Shown piece by piece: positions 46,240 to 52,363 of a DNA stretch of 52,363 bases. Source of the DNA: Vibrio sp. 10N.286.49.B1 (GTDB lineage Bacteria > Pseudomonadota > Gammaproteobacteria > Enterobacterales > Vibrionaceae); contig NZ_MCUW01000055.1 of NCBI RefSeq assembly GCF_002873335.1, positions 1 to 52,363 of the forward strand, given 5' to 3'. The notes under the pieces are model-generated. The model had not been told where the DNA came from, ran no database searches, and was given only the letters and a program-made list of their open reading frames with translations. How positions within the stretch are numbered: position 1 is the stretch's first letter; each line of letters opens with the position of its first letter. The translations under genes were made by a program, and so were the position numbers.

Positions 46240-46354
46240 TCGTATCCAGGATACCCTCTACTATCGACAGATAAGACAGGCGCAATGACTTCGCGTTCAA
46301 AGGCCCTAGCACCCGCAGGTTAGACGCGCACCGTACTAAACGATGCGCGCTTTA

Positions 46355-46390
46355 ATGCTAGTGAAACTTTTGATGCTAGTGAAACTAAAG
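46355..46390. repeat. 18-bp tandem duplication at the yjaG stop
   Basis: Two tandem copies (46355-46372, 46373-46390) start with ATGCTAGTGAAACT and match at 15 of 18 positions. The minus-strand TAG stop of yjaG (46385-46387) lies in the second copy. Confidence 0.85.
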
Positions 46391-46972
46391 CGAAATACCA
46401 ATGTTGCTTACGCCCTGCTCTTTCAGCTCAAGACGCAGCTCTTTGATTAGCTCAACGTCGCGCTCTGTGCATTCGCGTAATGGTCTAAAAATTGCCCATT
46501 GGACATCCCACTCTTCGCAAACGACTTCATTGTCTTTTTGATTGTCGTTCGTGATCTCAATGTCTTGTTGGATTTCTTCAAGCTGAACGACGGTCATGAC
46601 TGACTGCTGACTCACCTTCAATGACGATTCCATCAGGTAGTCGCGGTCAAGTAGACCGTGCAATAATGTCGATAGAGACACACAAGCATCAATAGCAGGA
46701 TGAACACCGTAGAAGTCAAAATCTTCTGAACTTGGAATAATTTCTTCAAGCTTTTCTAGCTGTTTTTCGAAATTGATTTTCGCCGTTTTCACAGTCAACA
46801 ATTCCCACACGCTATCCAAAATATCACGGTATATTCGTGCTTCGGCAAACTGTGTGTTTTCACAAAACATCGCAAAATTAGGATACATGCGCTCGCACAA
46901 GCTGGTCATAAAAGTGATATGCTGCCAAGGCTCAAGTTTTTCGATACGTACCTGAATAGGGTTCTGTAACAT
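46385..46972 (-). CDS. yjaG: YjaG-family (DUF416) protein
   Basis: 195 residues, very close to E. coli YjaG (196): it starts MLQNPIQVRIEKLEPWQHITFM, has LCERMYPNFAMFCENT, IPSSEDFDFYGVHPAIDACVSLS, and EEWDVQWAIFRPLRECTERDVELIKELR. The function of this conserved soluble protein is unknown. In E. coli it is near hemE, nudC and hupA; here hemE and nudC are downstream across two other genes. Confidence 0.93.
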   Translation of the reverse strand: MLQNPIQVRIEKLEPWQHITFMTSLCERMYPNFAMFCENTQFAEARIYRDILDSVWELLTVKTAKINFEKQLEKLEEIIPSSEDFDFYGVHPAIDACVSLSTLLHGLLDRDYLMESSLKVSQQSVMTVVQLEEIQQDIEITNDNQKDNEVVCEEWDVQWAIFRPLRECTERDVELIKELRLELKEQGVSNIGISL

Positions 46973-47037
46973 GGTCGCTCTGCTGTGGTGAATAAAGACA
47001 GCGAAAGTGTAACCCCACGGATGAGGAATAGCCAGTA

Positions 47038-47964
47038 ATGACGATGCAAAAGCATGCCTTAGCGCTTGTTACCGAAGACAATAATAAATACCTGTCTTTA
47101 CTTGAGCAAAGACAGTTGCCCGACTTAGAAATTTGCCAAAACAGCCAAGCCGCAACGATCGTGTTGGCCGCCCCTCCAAAACTGGCTAAAACACTGACTG
47201 ATTACCCTAATGTGAGGTGGATTCAATCAACGTATGCCGGGGTGGATGCCTTACTCGACACGACGTCTAACCCGCATTTTCAACTCACCAATGTGAAGGG
47301 TATTTTCGGGCAACAAATCAGTGAGTACGTACTTGGCCATACCATCAATCATTATCGTCATTTCGATTTATATAAACAGCAGCAGGCCAATCGTGACTGG
47401 CAACCTCACCACTACCATTCGCTGCATGGTAAGCGAATGGCAATTTTCGGTACTGGTGCTATTGGCAGTCATCTAGCCAACGTTGTAAAAGCGCTGGGTA
47501 TCATTCCTGTTGGTATCAATCGCACAGGCATTCCCCCGAGACAATCAGCATTTACTGAAACCTATCACATCAATGAAGCACACAAGGCGCTGTCCGCCAT
47601 TGATGTTATTGTCTCAACATTGCCTAACACCCCCGAGACATTTGGTTTGTTTAACCAAATACTCTTTTCACCGTGCAAAGGGGCGCTCTTTTTCAATGTC
47701 GGCCGTGGTGCCAATGTCGATACGCCATCGCTTCTGCGAGCATTGGAGCAAGGTCATATCGCGCATGCTTTTCTCGATGTGTTTATCAATGAACCACTCT
47801 CGCAAGAATGCCCATATTGGCACCATAGCCAAGTTACCGTGACACCGCACATTGCTGCACTGAGTTTTCCAGATCAAGTAATCGATATTTTTGCGGAGAA
47901 CTATTTGCGTTGGAGAGATGGTTTTCAGCTGCAGAATTTGGTGGATTTTGATAAGGGATATTAA
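47038..47964 (+). CDS. D-isomer-specific 2-hydroxyacid dehydrogenase (GhrA-like)
   Basis: 308 residues. NAD(P)-binding motif GTGAIGSHLANVVKALG (near residue 140), catalytic Arg in FNVGRGANVD, Glu in FINEPL and His in VTPHIAALS. The layout, with a short N-terminal flavodoxin-like part and IQSTYAGVDALL, resembles glyoxylate/hydroxypyruvate reductase A. The physiological substrate is unknown. Divergent from yjaG (65-bp gap). The stop codon's last base is the first base of an 8-bp tandem repeat. Confidence 0.88.
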   Translation: MTMQKHALALVTEDNNKYLSLLEQRQLPDLEICQNSQAATIVLAAPPKLAKTLTDYPNVRWIQSTYAGVDALLDTTSNPHFQLTNVKGIFGQQISEYVLGHTINHYRHFDLYKQQQANRDWQPHHYHSLHGKRMAIFGTGAIGSHLANVVKALGIIPVGINRTGIPPRQSAFTETYHINEAHKALSAIDVIVSTLPNTPETFGLFNQILFSPCKGALFFNVGRGANVDTPSLLRALEQGHIAHAFLDVFINEPLSQECPYWHHSQVTVTPHIAALSFPDQVIDIFAENYLRWRDGFQLQNLVDFDKGY

Positions 47965-48003
47965 TGGTTCTATGGTTCTATGGTTCTATGGTTCTATGGT
48001 TCT
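47964..48003. repeat. 8-bp tandem repeat at the dehydrogenase stop
   Basis: Five perfect copies of ATGGTTCT starting with the final A of the TAA stop. Between this array and 48141 is low-complexity DNA with GAGCGGCTCTTAACCCGCTCTT and CCAGGACCTAGGACCGCTCTT near 48070-48115, ending at the stop of the lipoprotein gene. Confidence 0.95.
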
Positions 48004-48141
48004 AGAAAAAACCACCATCATTGCATGTCAAAGGAAAATAGTGACAACACGCCATCTTCCAAAGACCACAGAGCGGCTCTTAACCCGCTCTTCCCCAGGA
48101 CCTAGGACCGCTCTTTTACCGCCCTTTAACTTTAACCGCTC

Positions 48142-48675
48142 TTATTTCGGATACTCCTCAAACATCTTGTGCACTTGTTCTGCCACGAATACATCGCGGT
48201 CGGCGGTATCCATGGTTTCGGTCAATTGCCTCTGCGACACTGAACTCCACACCACTTCATTGGTGGTCGTTTGAATCAATTCAACATTAAGCTTACCGAA
48301 CTTTTTCTCTTTTATTTGCTCAGGTGTTCTTACCCCAACACCATAACCGCCACCACCGTAGCTACCTCCTCCAATGCCAAATCCAAACGTTGGGCCAGTT
48401 GTCTGAAGTTCAGTACCCTCTAAAATTCGATATCGGACGAGCACATCGCTGTCTGCCGCCACCTTCTGAAAACCTTTTTGAGCCATTTCTGAATCGACCG
48501 CTTTCTTTATACGTGCCGCATCGAGACCAATGGGTACATCGGGGTTTTCTTGATATTGATAGGTTTTAAAAGCAGAAAAATTCACACCAGAATCATAATC
48601 GGTAGCAACATCGGAGGCGCACCCAGAGAGGGTAAGCAGTACCAAAGAAATAAATAGAGTCGGTTTTAAATTCAT
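48142..48675 (-). CDS. DUF4136-family lipoprotein
   Basis: 177 residues from ATG 48675; an ATG at 48690 is also possible but this one begins a compact lipoprotein signal (MNLKPTLFISLVLLTLSGC) with lipobox LSGC. The mature part has the DUF4136 pattern: TDYDSGVNFSAFKTYQY, a central Gly-rich stretch (GGGSYGGGGYGVG), and LNVELIQTTTNEVVWSSVSQ. Probably outer-membrane anchored; function unknown. The TAA stop is joined to AGAGCGG, the reverse complement of the dispersed CCGCTCTTA motif. Confidence 0.85.
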   Translation of the reverse strand: MNLKPTLFISLVLLTLSGCASDVATDYDSGVNFSAFKTYQYQENPDVPIGLDAARIKKAVDSEMAQKGFQKVAADSDVLVRYRILEGTELQTTGPTFGFGIGGGSYGGGGYGVGVRTPEQIKEKKFGKLNVELIQTTTNEVVWSSVSQRQLTETMDTADRDVFVAEQVHKMFEEYPK

Positions 48676-48800
48676 ATCAGTCAGGGCCATTGTTCAATCT
48701 CGCTACGTTAAGCGTAGTCAACTTCGCTGAAGGTTCCTAATCTTTATTCAGTATTCTCAGTAATAAGATGTCCAATGTTTCAAGAGCTTCCATGCACAAA

Positions 48801-48832
48801 TAAAAACGCCCGAAGACAAGCTTCGGGCGTTT
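48801..48832 (-). terminator. Terminator of hemE
   Basis: On the minus strand a 12-bp perfect stem AAACGCCCGAAG/CTTCGGGCGTTT (48804-48815 with 48821-48832) with a 5-nt loop, followed by TTA. It lies 37 nt after the hemE stop. Confidence 0.85.
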
Positions 48833-48869
48833 AAACATGTACATCACGCGTTTTGACTACGCCCGATGA

Positions 48870-49937
48870 TTATTTGTGATAGGGCTTCGAAAGCTCGTGC
48901 ACCGCGTCAACAAACACACCCGCGTTCTCTGGCGGCACATCAAGGTGAATGCCGTGACCAAGGTTGAATACATGTCCTGTACCACCGTCACCGAATCCTT
49001 CAAGGATAGTTGCCACTTCCTCACGAATACGCTCTGGCTGGGCATAAAGCATCGATGGGTCCATGTTGCCTTGCAGGGCTACTTTATCTCCAACACGCTT
49101 CTTAGCGTCGGCGATATTGATGGTCCAATCTAGGCCTAACGCATCACAACCAGTAGCCGCGATTTGCTCTAGCCACATGCCACCATTTTTAGTAAACAGT
49201 GTCACAGGAACACGACGGCCTTCATTTTCACGAATTAAGCCATCGACAATCTTATGCATGTATTGCAAAGAGAACAGGTTGTAGTCACGAGGAGTTAGCA
49301 CACCGCCCCACGTATCAAATACCATTACCGACTGCGCGCCAGCTTTGATTTGTGCATTCAAGTATTCAATGACACTGTCTGCAAGCTTATCCAGCAACAA
49401 GTGCAGCGTTTGTGGTTCCGCATACATCATTTTCTTAATCTTAGTGAAGGCTTTAGAGCTGCCACCTTCCACCATGTAAGTCGCCAGCGTCCACGGGCTA
49501 CCGGAAAAACCGATCAGTGGCACTTCGCCTTTCAGGTCTTTGCGAATTTGACGAACCGCATTCATCACATATTGCAATTCACCTTCAGGATCAGGCAGAC
49601 CGATTTTTTCGACGTCCGCTTTACAAGTAATTGGTCGCTCGAATTTCGGTCCTTCACCCGTTTCAAAATACAGCCCTAAGCCCATGGCATCAGGGATGGT
49701 TAGGATATCTGAAAAAAGAATGGCCGCATCAAGCGGGAAACGACGAAGAGGTTGAAGTGTCACCTCTGAAGCGAGCTCTGCGTTTTTACACAAAGACATG
49801 AAATCACCAGCAACCGAGCGCGTCTCACGATACTCTGGGAGATAACGGCCTGCCTGACGCATCATCCATACAGGCGTGTGGTCTACTGGCTCTTTTAATA
49901 GCGCTCTAAGATAGCGATCGTTCTTCAATTCCGTCAT
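48870..49937 (-). CDS. hemE: Uroporphyrinogen decarboxylase
   Basis: 355 residues (E. coli 354). Decarboxylates uroporphyrinogen III to coproporphyrinogen III in heme synthesis. The N-terminal signature [16 protein letters not shown], the second motif [34 protein letters not shown] and [15 protein letters not shown] are present. SD GGAG lies 10 nt before ATG. Confidence 0.98.
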   Translation of the reverse strand: MTELKNDRYLRALLKEPVDHTPVWMMRQAGRYLPEYRETRSVAGDFMSLCKNAELASEVTLQPLRRFPLDAAILFSDILTIPDAMGLGLYFETGEGPKFERPITCKADVEKIGLPDPEGELQYVMNAVRQIRKDLKGEVPLIGFSGSPWTLATYMVEGGSSKAFTKIKKMMYAEPQTLHLLLDKLADSVIEYLNAQIKAGAQSVMVFDTWGGVLTPRDYNLFSLQYMHKIVDGLIRENEGRRVPVTLFTKNGGMWLEQIAATGCDALGLDWTINIADAKKRVGDKVALQGNMDPSMLYAQPERIREEVATILEGFGDGGTGHVFNLGHGIHLDVPPENAGVFVDAVHELSKPYHK

Positions 49938-50148
49938 TCATTTTTCTCCAATTCGAAAGGCCATAGTTTAACGCTAATCATTGATGGTTTGCAGCCATAG
50001 ATAACATTTCTTTTACCAAAATTTGAGGGGGGTCTGATTGCCTGCGCCATCGCTCAAAAATACAACACTTTGCAAGCGAGATCATATTATTAACAACTAA
50101 ACTGGGGATGGATTTGCAACCCACTAGTAGCAATGTTAAAAATCAGTC

Positions 50149-50242
50149 TGCTAGCGAAAATTACAATAATATACTGAGTCTTGAACTCAGCATCTCATAA
50201 CGACATCTTACTTACCCCCTCCGCTTGCGGAGGGTTTTTTTT
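50149..50242 (+). ncRNA. Candidate small RNA between hemE and nudC
   Basis: A plus-strand terminator (50217-50242) has no plus-strand gene before it, since both neighbours are on the minus strand. Upstream is a possible promoter, TTGCAA (50114-50119), 17 bp, TAAAAA (50137-50142), predicting a start near 50149 and a transcript of about 94 nt with a 6-bp hairpin (CTGAGT/ACTCAG, 50174-50190), an unpaired linker and the U-tailed terminator. That is the layout of an Hfq-type sRNA. No family is recognised. Confidence 0.35.
50217..50242 (+). terminator. Orphan rho-independent terminator
   Basis: CCCTCCGC, TT, GCGGAGGG (8-bp perfect stem) followed by eight T residues. On the other strand there is no T-run after the stem, so it works for plus-strand transcripts only. 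Confidence 0.88.
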
Positions 50243-51026
50243 AGTCGTTTTCAGTCGATACTCGGTTTACTGTTTCTTCAATCAACGCTCTCGCAATCGT
50301 GCCTTCTGGCGCTATATGAGGCAATGCCTCGGTATCAAACCACTGCGCATCTTTTAGCTCACTGTAATCAGGCTTAACCTCACCGCTGTCATAATCGGCC
50401 AAGAATGCCATCATCATACTGGTAGGAAATGCCCAAGGCTGGCTGGCAAAGTAACGAATATTTTTTACTTTAATGCCTGTTTCTTCTTCTATCTCTCTCG
50501 CCACACATGTTTCTAGCGTTTCACCCACCTCAAGAAAGCCCGCAATCACCGTATACATACTGCCAGCATGACGATTATGCTGTGCCAATAATATTTGTGT
50601 GCCCTTGCGTACTGCAACAATAATACACGGAAATATACGAGGATAATGTAGGGTTCGACAATCTTGGCATTGCATCGCTAGTTGATTGTGATTGAGATGA
50701 GCCCGACCACCGCACTGCGGGCAAAAGCGCATTGACTGAGTCATATGGCCATACTGAATCGCCTTGGATAACTGACAAAAAAGGGCTTCGGGTAGCGATA
50801 ACAATTCACGTAACGACGTTAATTCACGACAGCCGTCTACGTCAGCATCATTAATCCACATGACTGGAGCACCTTGATACTCCCCGATCTGAATGGCTTG
50901 CGATGCTGGCAAAGAAAAGGTTTCGGCAAGCCCAAAAGGGATCTGACCATCTTGTAGCCAAAGCTCACTTCCCGCAACCACACACCAATAAGCTGGGTGA
51001 ATAGTCTCTTCACTTTTTTTTAACAT
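50241..51026 (-). CDS. nudC: NAD(+)/NADH pyrophosphatase, RNA-deNADding enzyme
   Basis: 261 residues (E. coli 257). It hydrolyses NADH and removes NAD caps from RNA. The zinc ribbon RFCPQCGG with CQDC (near residues 98 and 118), the Nudix box [23 protein letters not shown], and the NADH-specific [14 protein letters not shown] are all present. The stop codon lies in a 10-bp near-perfect tandem (CGACTGAAAA/CGACTAAAAA on the minus strand). Divergent from rsd; order hemE-nudC-rsd is as in E. coli. Confidence 0.97.
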   Translation of the reverse strand: MLKKSEETIHPAYWCVVAGSELWLQDGQIPFGLAETFSLPASQAIQIGEYQGAPVMWINDADVDGCRELTSLRELLSLPEALFCQLSKAIQYGHMTQSMRFCPQCGGRAHLNHNQLAMQCQDCRTLHYPRIFPCIIVAVRKGTQILLAQHNRHAGSMYTVIAGFLEVGETLETCVAREIEEETGIKVKNIRYFASQPWAFPTSMMMAFLADYDSGEVKPDYSELKDAQWFDTEALPHIAPEGTIARALIEETVNRVSTEND

Positions 51027-51196
51027 CTTGAATCCTCAGCGCTTGCAGTTCATCCATTTTACTGGCAATCTAAATTCATACCAGCGGGAAAACTAGAAAT
51101 TCTTAATCTGGTACCAAGAGAAACGATTTCTCATTAACCTTTGTTATGACAAAGCTTGCGACTGCACATTGTGGTCCAGATCATGAGGACATGGTC

Positions 51197-51685
51197 ATGT
51201 TAAATAAATTCAAAAACGCACAAGCACAATGGGGTGGCTCAAGTGAGGTCATCGATCATTGGTTAGAAACAAGACAAGCGCTTATCGTTGAGTACTGTAA
51301 GCTGGCTTCCTTACAACCGGCTTCAGCACCATCTAATGTCATTGAGCTACCAAAACCATCCGATATTGGTTCGTTTTGCGATCACCTCGTTGACTATATC
51401 TCCGAAGGTCACTTCAAGATCTATGAGATGGTCATGGACAAGTGGAAAGCCACTGGGTTTAAAACCAACGAAGAGATTGATGGTGCATACGCGAAGATTG
51501 TTCTGACGACCGAGCCCTTGCTCGAGTTCAATGATAAATACGTTGCGCTGGCACACGATCATGACTTACCAAACTTTGAGCCTGATATGTCTAAAGTTGG
51601 TGAAATCCTTGAGCTTCGCTTTGAAGTAGAAGACACATTAATTCAGCTTATTGCCGACAGTTTAGCGATTCCACCAGGCGCGTAA
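51197..51685 (+). CDS. rsd: Regulator of sigma D (anti-sigma-70 factor)
   Basis: 162 residues from ATG 51197, chosen because GAGG lies 8 nt upstream and because it aligns with the E. coli Rsd start (MLN). Longer frames from 51146 or 51191 have no fitting SD. All-helical Rsd/AlgQ family, with DHWLETRQALIVEYCKLA, FCDHLVDYISEGHFKIYE and LELRFEVEDTLIQLI. Binds region 4 of sigma-70 and sequesters it in stationary phase; Rsd also interacts with SpoT in some species. Confidence 0.92.
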   Translation: MLNKFKNAQAQWGGSSEVIDHWLETRQALIVEYCKLASLQPASAPSNVIELPKPSDIGSFCDHLVDYISEGHFKIYEMVMDKWKATGFKTNEEIDGAYAKIVLTTEPLLEFNDKYVALAHDHDLPNFEPDMSKVGEILELRFEVEDTLIQLIADSLAIPPGA

Positions 51686-52171
51686 TGCACTTGCAGCGAT
51701 AATACTCGAACACGTAATCACGTAGCGAGTGGTGGTATAATCAGCCCCTGTTTACTCAGGGGTGAATGCTTTATTACTTCATGGCTTGTATCTCTATACA
51801 AACGCAACTCGGCTGAACACGACGGTTATCTAGCCGAGATAGCGGTTAGATGTTCTATTGCCGTTTTCACTTCATCCCTATCTCCTAGCCTGCAAGTCGT
51901 CACGCCCTTCTTCTTATATAACGTTGTTCCACATTCAGTATGACCCGAGGAAAATAGTTGGTTCCGCTCCAATAAAGATTGATTGTTTTGGGGCTATATC
52001 AAGGCAGGTAAGCTAACGTACTTGTACCTCTTTCGGTGTTATATACCGAAAGAGGTACAAGTCCAAATATGGTCATTCCTGCACAAGCAGGGACCTACTC
52101 ACAACGTCTACGGAATCACAACTACTTCCGCGCACACTGAAACTGTTTTTGGAAAGAGATTTAACAAAGTA
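51686..52171. other. Intergenic region downstream of rsd
   Basis: A 7-bp hairpin (51744-51750 with 51757-51763, loop TTTACT) may be a weak rsd terminator. It is preceded by TATAAT at 51736-51741, which could be a -10 box. A perfect 17-bp inverted repeat lies at 52021-52061 and a REP-like palindrome at 52073-52094. No frame looks like a real gene. Confidence 0.5.
52021..52061. repeat. 17-bp perfect inverted repeat
   Basis: CTTGTACCTCTTTCGGT (52021-52037) and its exact complement (52045-52061) enclose GTTATAT. No T-run follows. It is next to REP-like sequences at the window's right end and its role is unclear. Confidence 0.9.
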
Positions 52172-52363
52172 TGTGACTCAACTTAAATAGAAATGAATGA
52201 CTCCAGGATAGATCCACGACGCGCTGATGAAGATCCCCTTTTTCAAGGGGATGACGGTTAGTTTTTACGCCGTCATACTCGCTGATGAGGCTCGACCAAA
52301 GTGTGTGGCTCACTTAAATAGCAATGAATGACACCAGGATAGATTCACGACGCGCTGATGAAG
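52172..52363. repeat. Repeat units with REP-like palindrome, cut by the window end
   Basis: A segment of about 60 bp (TGTGACTCAACTTAAATAG.. to ..CGCGCTGATGAAG) at 52172-52232 recurs at 52304-52363 with few differences. Between them is an inverted REP-like palindrome (GATCCCC..GGGGATGACGG, 52232-52257) and CGTCATACTCGCTGATGAGG. The period of 132 bp suggests a second REP/BIME-type array that runs past the window. Confidence 0.85.

Noticed and set aside
51983..52186. 67-codon frame covering the 17-bp inverted repeat
   Set aside because: The inverted repeat explains its coding potential; no SD and no similarity recognised.

Overview
The window reads as chromosomal DNA of a gamma-proteobacterium of the Vibrionaceae type. 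The evidence is gene content and order: gmk-rpoZ-spoT-trmH-recG, ompR-envZ beside greB, hemE-nudC-rsd, rph-pyrE beside yicC, and a large LPS-core locus lying between hldD and coaD. Almost every housekeeping protein is full length and close to its E. coli counterpart. The species cannot be named from this sequence. There is no rRNA, tRNA, phage, integrase, transposase or CRISPR array.

Layout. 1-3.9 kb holds a minus-strand Gfc/Yjb-type exopolysaccharide secretion set: a YjbE-like small protein, a GfcC/WbfC periplasmic protein and a YjbH/WbfB outer-membrane barrel. The GfcB/YjbF lipoprotein normally found between them is absent. 4.2-23.9 kb is the LPS inner-core and ligation locus. It contains hldD (ADP-heptose), four GT9 heptosyltransferase-family genes including waaF and an OpsX-type enzyme, waaA (Kdo transfer), kdkA (Kdo kinase), waaE, two related GT2 enzymes, a GT4-NodB deacetylase fusion, a GtrB/GtrA/GT-C trio, a WaaL-type ligase, coaD and a GT83/PMT-like transferase. 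The logic is of the Haemophilus/Vibrio kind: one Kdo is added by WaaA and phosphorylated by KdkA, heptose is added by OpsX then WaaF, glucose by WaaE, and O-antigen is joined by WaaL.

24-26.8 kb is pyrE and rph with an intercistronic attenuator-like terminator, then divergent yicC. 26.9-29.6 kb is an accessory-looking insert (SEC-C protein and a HipBA-type toxin-antitoxin pair). 30.3-33.6 kb is a ProVWX glycine-betaine transporter, 33.8-35.2 kb a purine permease with a PurR-like box, and 35.6-42.2 kb the stringent-response and RecG block. 42.3-51.7 kb carries envZ/ompR, an unrecognised HTH regulator, greB, yjaG, a 2-hydroxyacid dehydrogenase, a DUF4136 lipoprotein, hemE, nudC and rsd.

The unusual part of the window lies between the genes. 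Intergenic DNA carries many short tandem repeats (units of 6-18 bp), a dispersed AGGACC/GCTCTT low-complexity family, a five-unit array of about 183-bp REP/BIME-like units after hldD, single copies of related palindromes elsewhere, and two terminators with no annotated gene in front of them, which suggest small RNAs. Several of the short tandem repeats include or directly abut a stop codon (wbfB, a GT2 gene, waaA, the SEC-C gene, yjaG, trmH, the dehydrogenase, nudC). That recurrent arrangement is the most unexpected signal found here.
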